Positions 42,482 to 49,825 of a stretch of 50,768 nt of DNA are shown one piece after another. The DNA comes from an uncultured bacterium (GTDB lineage: Bacteria; Elusimicrobiota; Elusimicrobia; Elusimicrobiales; Elusimicrobiaceae). The stretch spans positions 1 through 50,768 of the forward strand of contig CASFXV010000008.1 of the NCBI GenBank assembly GCA_949298795.1, in the 5' to 3' direction. Each line of letters begins with the position of its first letter. The stretch's first letter is position 1. The notes beneath the pieces are model-generated. The model ran no database searches. It was not told the origin of the DNA and worked only from the letters and a program-made list of their open reading frames with translations. Both the position numbers and the translations under genes were made by a program.

Positions 42482-43036
42482 TTAAAACTGCACTTTTACG
42501 GCTTTTTTGGCTTCTTGGTCCTCTTCCCCTAATTCAAAGAATTCCGCTTTCTGGAAGTTAAACGCATTGGCGATAATATTGCTGGGGAACATTTCCGCCT
42601 TGGTGTTTAAAGCCAGCACGTTGGCGTTATAAAAACGGCGGGCGGCTTGGATTTTGTCCTCCGTATCGCGCAGTTCACGCTGCAGTTCCATAAAGTTTTG
42701 GTTGGCCTTTAAATCCGGATAATTTTCAGACAAGGCAAAAATGGATTTAAGCGCCCCGGTAAGCATATTTTCACTCTTAGCCACTTCTTTCATATCCGCA
42801 TGGGGGGCCATGGCCATATTACGCGCCTGGATTACTTTTTCCAGCGTACCGCTTTCGTGCGCGGCATACCCTTTTACCGTTTCCACCAAATTGGGGATTA
42901 AGTCATAGCGGCGCTTCATTTGTACTTCAATGTCGCTCCAGGCTTCTTTTACACGGTTTTTTAACGTTACAAAACCGTTGTAGGTCATACCCACATAGGC
43001 TACTAGTACAACTACTATTACTATTAAAACAATCAT
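42482..43036 (-). CDS. lemA: LemA family protein, canonical copy
   Basis: A textbook LemA: an N-terminal membrane helix (VLIVIVVVLVAYVGMTYNGFV), NRVKEAWSDIEVQMKRRYDLIPNLVETVKGYA split over residues 27-60, ENYPDLKANQNFMELQREL, and FYNANVLALNTKAEMFPSNIIA near the end. The length is normal (184 aa). It follows the LTA-synthase-like gene by 9 bp, with AGGAGG before the ATG, so the two form an operon. It is far closer to family consensus than the copies at 37767 and 38344. Confidence 0.93.
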   Translation of the reverse strand: MIVLIVIVVVLVAYVGMTYNGFVTLKNRVKEAWSDIEVQMKRRYDLIPNLVETVKGYAAHESGTLEKVIQARNMAMAPHADMKEVAKSENMLTGALKSIFALSENYPDLKANQNFMELQRELRDTEDKIQAARRFYNANVLALNTKAEMFPSNIIANAFNFQKAEFFELGEEDQEAKKAVKVQF

Positions 43037-43045
43037 GCTCCCCTC

Positions 43046-45067
43046 CTAGTTATCCGTTTCATCTTTCTTTTTATTATTATATTCTAAATATTGGGATGTT
43101 TCAAACAATCCCAAAGCCAGCTTTTTCATATGCTCAAAACGCTGGGGTTCTTGTTGGGAAATATCTTCGTTATAATTTGCAGCTCCGTATTTATAAAGCC
43201 CCTCCATACCGCCTTTATTATTATAGAAATATTCCCCTTGCACAAACCCGATGGGGTGAGGCTCGTTGGCCCAGCCGTAAATTAAAGCGCCGCCTTCCAG
43301 CTTGTCATCGCTTAACACGTCCCGCCCGATGGCGCGCGTAAAATACGGACGGCCCAGCACGCCCATTACAATGGGGAAAATGTCCACCTGGCTGGCCGTT
43401 TTTTCAATTACCTGGGGCTCCTTTACCACCGGCCCGGCCAAAATAAGCGGCACCTGGTGGTTAATCAGGTTATGGTCCACGTATCCGCGGGGCATATTTT
43501 CAGATTGCGGAGCCGACAGACCGTGGTCTCCAAAAATCACAAACAGGGTATTGTCCCAATAATCGGATTTTTCGGCCAGCTTAAAAAATTCTCTTAAAGC
43601 ATGGTCAGAAAAACGCAGAGAATTATACTCATCCACACTCACAAAACTGCGTTTGTGGGCTTTGTCCGCGCCAATATCTTTAGATTCAAAACCGGCATTA
43701 TCTTCCGGTATGGTATACGGGCGGTGATACCCGGCCGTTTGAATAATGGCAAAAAACGGTTTTTTGGTTTCTTTTTGGTCCTGTTCCAAGATGCGGTTGG
43801 CCTCCCGGAACAAGTCCAAATCAGAAATACCCCACACGTCGTTGCGGTGTTCGTTTTCAAATTTGCCTTCTTCATACATATGCACGTTGGAAATATTGTG
43901 TTCCAAAATGCCGCGTATGTTACCCCAGCTGGAGCTTCCCCCTATAAAATAATATTTTTCATAATCTTTTAAAGAGTTAATCACCACATGCTGGTCCACA
44001 ATCAGCGGGTTGCGGGAACTGGTTTTGTAAGAGGTGACGTCCGGTATTCCGGTTACCGTGGCAAACACGGCGCGCGCGGTGGCGGAAGTGGGTGTAAAGA
44101 AATGGTTGAACAGAATGCCTTTATCCGCCAGTTCCTTTACAAACGGGGTGGGGTCAATATCCGGGTTGGTCATGGAGGTTTTATTCCACGCCAAAGATTC
44201 CATAAAAATCACCACCACGTTATAGTCTTTCTGGTCTTCTTGGGGTTTTCCTTCAAACGTACGGGTAAAGTTCAGGTTCTCTTTATCCGGGTTTTGCACG
44301 CCTAAAAAGCGGGATACTTCATCATAATACTCAGCCGTTTTCTCTTCATCAAAAGAAACATTGGTGGCAAAACGGGCCGTATCAAACAAATTTAACCCCG
44401 GGTTTAGCGTTAAATTGCAAATAAAATTGTTGGTAGAGTGATAAGCGTTGCTCCAGCGCAGCGGATACTGGCTGATTTGCCCGAACATGAGCCCCCCGGT
44501 AACCAATAACCCAATAAAGAACCAGCCCAGTTTGCCTTTCCAACGGTATTTATCTTCTTTAGAAAAAGCGTATTTGCAGAGTTTTACCACAAACCAATAA
44601 ACCAGGGCCGCCCATACCAACACGCCCAAAACGCCCCATACCACGGGATACGTTTCCCAAGCCATTTGCAAAGAGATGAGCGGGTTTTCCGCATATTTAA
44701 AAATAGAATAATTAATACGCATGGCAATATAGGCGTAGTGCGCAAAATCGGCAAAATACACCAACAGCACCGCGCTTTCCAACAAACCATAAAAAACGCC
44801 CACTCCTTTTTTAATCCAGCGGGCTCCTTTCCAAAAAGCGCAAACGGTTAAATATAAACCCAAGGGAATAGCCAACGCGCAGGCAAAGCGGGCGTCAAAC
44901 TTGGCGCCCAGGTAAAAAGTCTTCCATAATTCATGATACGCTTCCGGCACTAACGCGGAGCGGAATACAAACAAAAAAATCCCGCGAAAAGCGGTAAACA
45001 ACAACCAGTTGGCCAGAATAAAAGAAGCGTAAGCTTTTATCCAGCGCGGTACGGCCAATTTTTTCAT
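43046..45067 (-). CDS. LTA synthase-like sulfatase/phosphatase-fold membrane enzyme (673 aa)
   Basis: Five N-terminal membrane segments (to about residue 205) precede a large extracytoplasmic alkaline-phosphatase-superfamily domain. Motifs: VVVIFMESLAWNKTS (metal-binding Glu), FTPTSATARAVFATVTGIPD with the nucleophile Thr region, HNDVWGISD-type HRNDVWGISDLD, TAGYHRPY and FGDHGLSAP with the late metal ligands. Such enzymes transfer phosphoglycerol or phosphoethanolamine, or cleave such groups. In this probably Gram-negative host a glycan- or lipid-modifying transferase is more likely than lipoteichoic acid synthesis. It is co-transcribed with lemA. Confidence 0.85.
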   Translation of the reverse strand: MKKLAVPRWIKAYASFILANWLLFTAFRGIFLFVFRSALVPEAYHELWKTFYLGAKFDARFACALAIPLGLYLTVCAFWKGARWIKKGVGVFYGLLESAVLLVYFADFAHYAYIAMRINYSIFKYAENPLISLQMAWETYPVVWGVLGVLVWAALVYWFVVKLCKYAFSKEDKYRWKGKLGWFFIGLLVTGGLMFGQISQYPLRWSNAYHSTNNFICNLTLNPGLNLFDTARFATNVSFDEEKTAEYYDEVSRFLGVQNPDKENLNFTRTFEGKPQEDQKDYNVVVIFMESLAWNKTSMTNPDIDPTPFVKELADKGILFNHFFTPTSATARAVFATVTGIPDVTSYKTSSRNPLIVDQHVVINSLKDYEKYYFIGGSSSWGNIRGILEHNISNVHMYEEGKFENEHRNDVWGISDLDLFREANRILEQDQKETKKPFFAIIQTAGYHRPYTIPEDNAGFESKDIGADKAHKRSFVSVDEYNSLRFSDHALREFFKLAEKSDYWDNTLFVIFGDHGLSAPQSENMPRGYVDHNLINHQVPLILAGPVVKEPQVIEKTASQVDIFPIVMGVLGRPYFTRAIGRDVLSDDKLEGGALIYGWANEPHPIGFVQGEYFYNNKGGMEGLYKYGAANYNEDISQQEPQRFEHMKKLALGLFETSQYLEYNNKKKDETDN

Positions 45068-45218
45068 GATTCCTCCAAAAGTAATAATTACTTATATGAT
45101 ACCAAAATCAATTGTCCGGCGCACCGCCGGCTTTGGAGCCCAAACCCCCTTTTCCCGCCAAGCCGCGTTGCACTTAAGAGGACGTGCCCGCACGGTTTAA
45201 AAGTGGTATCATAAATAT

Positions 45219-46601
45219 ATGATTATTGATGATGAAAAACTGCAACGAACCTTGGAACGCGCCAAATCGCATACCGATTCCGAGGTGACGGGAATTTTAA
45301 ACAAAGCCAAAGAATTAAAAGGCATTTCCTTAGAAGAAGCCGCCGTACTTTTAAACGTGACGGACCCGGCCCTTCTTAAAAAAGTTTTTGACGCGGCAAA
45401 ATACGTAAAAGAAGCCATTTACGGCAACCGCATTGTATTATTTGCCCCTTTATATATATCCAATATCTGCACCAACGAATGCGTGTACTGCGCATTCCGC
45501 CGTTCCAACACCACGCTTAAACGCCATGCCAGCACGATGGACGAAATCCGCCAAGAAGTAACCGCTCTACTCCAGCAAGGGCATAAACGCATACTTATGG
45601 TGGCGGGCGAAGCATACCCCGGCGGCGGGCTGCAATACGTGTATGACAGCATAAAAGCCATTTATGAAACCCGCTGGAACGGGCAAAATATCCGCCGCGT
45701 AAACGTAAACATCGCACCGTTGACACAGCCGGAATTTGAAGAACTTAAAAAATGCCATATCGGCACCTATCAGCTGTTTCAGGAAACCTATCATAAAGAA
45801 ACTTACCAAAAGCTGCATTTGGCCGGAGCTAAAAAAGACTACCAATTCCGCCTGGACGCCATGGACCGCGCCCTAAAAGCCGGCATTAACGATGTAGGCA
45901 TCGGCCCGCTGCTTGGGTTATATGACCATAAATACGAAATCTTAGCCACGCTGGAACATTCCAATTACTTGGATAAAACCTACGGCGTAGGCCCGCACAC
46001 CATCTCCATACCGCGCATAGAACCGGCGGAAGGGTCTGACTTCAGCCAACACCCCAATGACCCGATGACAGATGAAGAATTTAAAAAATGCGTAGCCGTG
46101 CTGCGCTTGGCCGTGCCGTATACCGGCATTATTTTAAGCACGCGCGAATCCCCCCAAACCCGTAATGAATGTTTGGAGTTGGGCGTATCGCAAATATCGG
46201 CGGCTTCACGCGTCAACCCGGGCGGTTATTCGTATGACAAAGAAAACGGAAGCCAGTTTACGCTTACGGACGGCCGCACTACGGACCAAGTAATAGAAGC
46301 CATTGTGGACGCCAAACACATGCCTTCTTTCTGCACGGGGTGCTACCGTTTGGGCCGCGTAGGCAAAGATTTTATGGACATGGCAAAACCGGGGTTAATA
46401 AAAACCCACTGCCTGCCCAACGCCATGTTTACGTTTGCGGAGTATTTGTATGACTTCGCCCCGGAAGGTTTAAAACAAAAGGGGCTGGCATTAATTGCCA
46501 GCACCACGCAGGAGAACTTTCCGCAAGGAACGCCTATACGTAAAATGATAGACGAAAACCTGCAAAAAATAAAAGAAGGCAAACGGGATTTATACTTCTA
46601 A
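45219..46601 (+). CDS. hydG: [FeFe]-hydrogenase maturase HydG (radical SAM tyrosine lyase)
   Basis: The radical SAM cluster motif CxxxCxxC is at C84, C88 and C91 (ICTNECVYCAF). The auxiliary cluster motif CX2CX22C that defines HydG is present near the C-terminus (FCTGCYRLG ... THCLPNA). The length (460 aa) fits. HydG cleaves tyrosine to make the CO and CN ligands of the H-cluster. hydF lies 0.7 kb away in convergent orientation; hydE and the hydrogenase are not in the window. A terminator follows at 46614-46640. Confidence 0.96.
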   Translation: MIIDDEKLQRTLERAKSHTDSEVTGILNKAKELKGISLEEAAVLLNVTDPALLKKVFDAAKYVKEAIYGNRIVLFAPLYISNICTNECVYCAFRRSNTTLKRHASTMDEIRQEVTALLQQGHKRILMVAGEAYPGGGLQYVYDSIKAIYETRWNGQNIRRVNVNIAPLTQPEFEELKKCHIGTYQLFQETYHKETYQKLHLAGAKKDYQFRLDAMDRALKAGINDVGIGPLLGLYDHKYEILATLEHSNYLDKTYGVGPHTISIPRIEPAEGSDFSQHPNDPMTDEEFKKCVAVLRLAVPYTGIILSTRESPQTRNECLELGVSQISAASRVNPGGYSYDKENGSQFTLTDGRTTDQVIEAIVDAKHMPSFCTGCYRLGRVGKDFMDMAKPGLIKTHCLPNAMFTFAEYLYDFAPEGLKQKGLALIASTTQENFPQGTPIRKMIDENLQKIKEGKRDLYF

Positions 46602-46613
46602 CCCGCCCCAAAT

Positions 46614-46640
46614 GCCCCGTTTAACAGACGGGGCGTTTTT
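46614..46640 (+). terminator. Rho-independent terminator after hydG
   Basis: GCCCCGT/ACGGGGC stem with a 7-nt loop followed by GTTTTTAT, 12 bp past the stop. A second GC palindrome (CCCGGGG/CCCCGGG) lies near 46680. Confidence 0.85.
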
Positions 46641-46717
46641 ATCTTTCCCATAAAAACGCGTTGCAACAATATAAAACTTCCCGGGGTTACCCCCGGGATT
46701 TATACCAAAAGCATTTA

Positions 46718-46752
46718 TAAAAAATTCCGGCCCCGCCTAGGCGGAGCCGGAA
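46718..46752 (-). terminator. Rho-independent terminator after the 147-aa pilin
   Basis: On the minus strand TTCCGGCTCCGCC/GGCGGGGCCGGAA (one wobble) is followed by TTTTTTATAAA, about 20 bp past the stop. Confidence 0.87.
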
Positions 46753-46772
46753 CACGTTACAAAGAACCACGG

Positions 46773-47216
46773 TTAGCAAGCTTTATCTTGCAAACCCGTC
46801 ATAGTCAAAAAATCCGCACATTCCGTGCCGGAGCAGTTCCAACATACTTTATACGGGTCAAAATTAGCCGTAATAGACACGGTAAGCCCCGGAAAATATT
46901 TGGAATTGGTTGCAATGGCGGAGCAGTTTTTCCCATTTTGGGTAGGCAAAGAATAATGCCAGCGGCCGTCCCCGTTATCGGCGGCCATGTTTTCTGTCGG
47001 AATGCGGATATCCAACTTGCTTAAATTGTCAGCGCATTTTTTAAAAGTGGTCAAATACACTTGTTGGGAATCAGAAATAGATTTAAGCAGCATGAGCACT
47101 TCCGCCGTGCGGGATTTTTTAACGGAACGTTCATACTGGGGCAGCGCTACCGACGCCAACACGCCGATAATCAACACCACTACCATTAGTTCAATCAACG
47201 TAAAACCTTTTTTCAT
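46773..47216 (-). CDS. Type IV pilin-like / pseudopilin protein (147 aa)
   Basis: The ATG at 47216 has AAAGGAGAG upstream; the longer frame to 47264 is not needed. A short leader (MKKG) is followed by FTLIELMVVVLIIGVLASVALPQYERSVKKSR, read in two parts, with the conserved Glu at +5. The C-terminal domain has five cysteines (KKCADN, KNCSA, KVCWNCSGTECAD and the final AC) that may form disulfides. It is a single gene between hydG and hydF and unrelated to them in function. The copy at 19918 shares only the N-terminal helix. Confidence 0.88.
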   Translation of the reverse strand: MKKGFTLIELMVVVLIIGVLASVALPQYERSVKKSRTAEVLMLLKSISDSQQVYLTTFKKCADNLSKLDIRIPTENMAADNGDGRWHYSLPTQNGKNCSAIATNSKYFPGLTVSITANFDPYKVCWNCSGTECADFLTMTGLQDKAC

Positions 47217-47272
47217 AATCTCTCCTTTAAAAGGGATTTCCCTCTTGTATTTAAAGTATATCAAAAATACCG

Positions 47273-48451
47273 TTAAAACGGCTTACGGCTGCGGAAAACC
47301 GCCGTTACTCTGTCAAAAATGCCGTTACAATAAGCTAAAGCCATTCCATAGTTAGTCAGCGCAACGCCGGCCTTTTGCAAAACGTCCAAACGGCGTAAAA
47401 TTTGGTTGCGCGTTACCATGCACCCGCCGCATTGTATTGCCAGCTTATATTTAGCCACGTCCTGCGGGATAGGGTCCAAATTTACCAGTACGTCAAACTC
47501 CAACCGTTTGCCCGTATATTTGCGCATCAGCGCCGGGATTTTCGTCCTGCCGATGTCATCACAGGTATTTACACTGTGGGAGCAGGATTCCATTATTAAT
47601 ATTCTATCGCCATCATTTAAATTGTCAATAGTTCGGGTTCCCTTTAAGAAAGCCTCAAAATTCCCCTTCATGCGTGAAAACAAAATACTAAAGCTGGTAA
47701 GGGCAATTTCTTTGGGCACAATGGAACTGACATAAGCGAAAGCCTGGGAATCCGTAACCACCAGATGCGGGGTATGGGTTTGCAGCCAGGAGCGGAGCTC
47801 GCTGTCTTTTAGACACACGGCCACCGCGCCAATATCTAACAAGTTGCGTATCGTCTGCACCTGGGGCAAGATGAGGCGCCCTTCCGGGGCGGAAGAATCC
47901 ACCGGCATCACCAATACCACTTGCTGGCCGGGGGATACAATATCATCCAGCAGTACATCCGTTGAATAGGCGCTTTTGGGCAAATGCGTCTTAATGGCTT
48001 CCAACAAACGGGGCAAGTTGGGTTCTTTACAAGAGAAATCCACAATATCCGCCCCCTTTATTTCCACATTTAGAGGCTGCAAATCACTTTTATTGTGTAC
48101 AAAAAAGAAAGGTATTTTTTGCGCCACGCAAGTTTCCATAAGGGTTTGGTCATACTCATCAAATTTTTCCGCAAAAACCAAAACGGCCAAATCCACCTGG
48201 GATAAGGCCTCATTGGTTCTTTGTACGCGCTGGGAACCCAGGGCGGAGTGGTCATCCAAACCGGCCGTATCCACAATGGTTACGGGGCCTATTCCTAAAA
48301 TTTCAATTACTTTTTTTACCGGGTCGGTGGTGGTGCCGGGGTGTTCGGCAACAACAGATACCTGCTGCCCCGTCAGTGCGTTAATCAGCGAGCTTTTCCC
48401 TACATTCATTTTTCCAAAAATGCCTATATGAGGCCTGTTCACTTTTACCAT
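47273..48451 (-). CDS. hydF: [FeFe]-hydrogenase maturation GTPase HydF
   Basis: An N-terminal GTPase domain: G1 GKMNVGKSS near residue 13, DTAGLDD near 61, HNKSD near 119. A dimerisation region follows, then the C-terminal iron-sulfur scaffold with C290-x-H292 (ESCSHS) and C341-GG-C344 (IQCGGCM). HydF carries the assembled 2Fe precluster to the hydrogenase. In many HydF proteins the second motif reads HCxxC; here the His is Gln (Q340), which may alter the fourth cluster ligand. The length (392 aa) is normal. Confidence 0.94.
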   Translation of the reverse strand: MVKVNRPHIGIFGKMNVGKSSLINALTGQQVSVVAEHPGTTTDPVKKVIEILGIGPVTIVDTAGLDDHSALGSQRVQRTNEALSQVDLAVLVFAEKFDEYDQTLMETCVAQKIPFFFVHNKSDLQPLNVEIKGADIVDFSCKEPNLPRLLEAIKTHLPKSAYSTDVLLDDIVSPGQQVVLVMPVDSSAPEGRLILPQVQTIRNLLDIGAVAVCLKDSELRSWLQTHTPHLVVTDSQAFAYVSSIVPKEIALTSFSILFSRMKGNFEAFLKGTRTIDNLNDGDRILIMESCSHSVNTCDDIGRTKIPALMRKYTGKRLEFDVLVNLDPIPQDVAKYKLAIQCGGCMVTRNQILRRLDVLQKAGVALTNYGMALAYCNGIFDRVTAVFRSRKPF

Positions 48452-48493
48452 ATGTAAGCATTATATATAAAAATGTTTATTTTAAAACAGCCC

Positions 48494-48533
48494 TAGGTCC
48501 TTTTTACTAATCATTTTAGGTCCAACGGCTCTT
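48494..48533 (+). promoter_or_regulatory. AGGTC-type regulatory element before the 48607 gene
   Basis: TTTAGGTCCAACGGCTCTT (48515-48533) matches the elements at 17650, 23992 and 49736. A second TAGGTCC half-site starts 23 bp upstream (48494 versus 48517). TATAAA at 48563 could be the -10 box. Confidence 0.62.
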
Positions 48534-48606
48534 TTTATTTTTATCGCTATCGTTTAGAATACTATAAAATAAATACTTAGGTTATTTGCGGTAAGGAGCT
48601 ATTTTT

Positions 48607-49626
48607 ATGCGTTTTATCTGCATCTATCTGTCTATATTTGCAGCGTGTTTGTATTTTAACGCGCCCGTTTGGGCCCAAAAAACAAACATCAAAAAAACCG
48701 TTAAAAAAGCTGTACAATTATCCAAACAAGCCACCCCCTCCCAGGCCGGCTTAGCCATGCAGCGCGCGTGGAAAGCCTCTGCCCTGAAAGAAGCCAAACA
48801 AACAGACCGCCTTTTTAAACAGGCAATTTCTAAAGCAAACCAGGCCCAGCTTCATCAATTGGCGGATGCGGCTTTTTCCCGCATGTACAATAAAGACTAC
48901 GGCCTTTTACAATCTATTACAGATCTTTGGTCTGAATTATTAATAGGTTATCAGGTTTCGTTTTTGGGCCCGGGAGAGTTAAACCCGCGCTCTCCAATGG
49001 AAATGCGCAAAAAACTTTTGCAAAAAGAAACGCGCTTAAATTACGCCTTAAAAAAATGGCGTGAATTAAAAACCGTTTTCTTAAAAACGGCTGGGCCGCA
49101 GCAATATACTGAAATGGCCCAAGCGCACACCGCCACGCGTTTCTTTTTTGAAACGTCCCCCGCGCTGGAGCCTCTCGCCAAAGAAATTGCGTTATACGCC
49201 GGCGGACAAAAAGACCTTATGCATATTTTAGCCCCCGGACAGCCGGATATAGAATATTTTTACCACCAGTTACTGGCCTTTGCCCACGGCAAAGCCTCTT
49301 TTCCTTTCTTTGATATAGAAGTATATAGGATATTGGAATTACACAAGTATTCCATGTCAGAATTAACGCAGCTATATGCGGATTTGGATTCCGCTGGCTG
49401 CAAGCTGCTTCGCGCTTGGGGTTGGAAGGACGCCGAAATCCGCAAAATAATCCGTTTATACCAATCAAAAGATTGGGTGCAACCCTATCAATCAGACCAT
49501 GTTTTGCTGTCCATTCAACTTCAGCATGATTTAATTTCCAACTGGCGTGCCTACTGGGAGGACCTCCGCCCCCATGAATTAGAAGCCACCGGCCAGCTGA
49601 TAAACCGTTTAAACACTTCCCGTTAA
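48607..49626 (+). CDS. Secreted helical protein of unknown function, paralogue A (339 aa)
   Basis: The signal peptide ends in VWAQ and a Lys/Ala-rich stretch (KTNIKKTVKKAVQLSKQA) follows. The body is mostly helical with many aromatic residues. Conserved points shared with the next gene include WKASALKEAKQTDRLF, ITDLWSELL, FLGPGELNP, AHTATRFFFE, LLAFAHGKASFPF, RAWGWKDAEIRK and SNWRAYW. No catalytic motif or known domain is recognised. AAGGAG lies before the ATG. The gene and its neighbour each have their own AGGTC-type element, so they are separately controlled copies. Confidence 0.82.
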   Translation: MRFICIYLSIFAACLYFNAPVWAQKTNIKKTVKKAVQLSKQATPSQAGLAMQRAWKASALKEAKQTDRLFKQAISKANQAQLHQLADAAFSRMYNKDYGLLQSITDLWSELLIGYQVSFLGPGELNPRSPMEMRKKLLQKETRLNYALKKWRELKTVFLKTAGPQQYTEMAQAHTATRFFFETSPALEPLAKEIALYAGGQKDLMHILAPGQPDIEYFYHQLLAFAHGKASFPFFDIEVYRILELHKYSMSELTQLYADLDSAGCKLLRAWGWKDAEIRKIIRLYQSKDWVQPYQSDHVLLSIQLQHDLISNWRAYWEDLRPHELEATGQLINRLNTSR

Positions 49627-49714
49627 ATGTAGCCCGGCAGCAAACCAACTCCGTTTTTTTGTTTTAAAACAAGCACTCGCCCGGGCCGCGTTTTTCCCGC
49701 TCATTGTTTTCAAG

Positions 49715-49754
49715 TGGGTCTTTTTATCCTCTCAATATAGGTCTTATGGCCCTT
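49715..49754 (+). promoter_or_regulatory. AGGTC-type regulatory element before the 49826 gene
   Basis: TATAGGTCTTATGGCCCTT (49736-49754) differs at one base from the element before the phage cassette. A TGGGTC half-site starts 23 bp upstream (49715 versus 49738), the same spacing as before 48607. A TATAAT box lies at 49788-49793. Confidence 0.65.
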
Positions 49755-49825
49755 TTAAAAAAATTAAGGGTATTCTAAAATAAAATATATAATAGAATGA
49801 TATTTTCTTCTGAAGGAGCCTTTTC

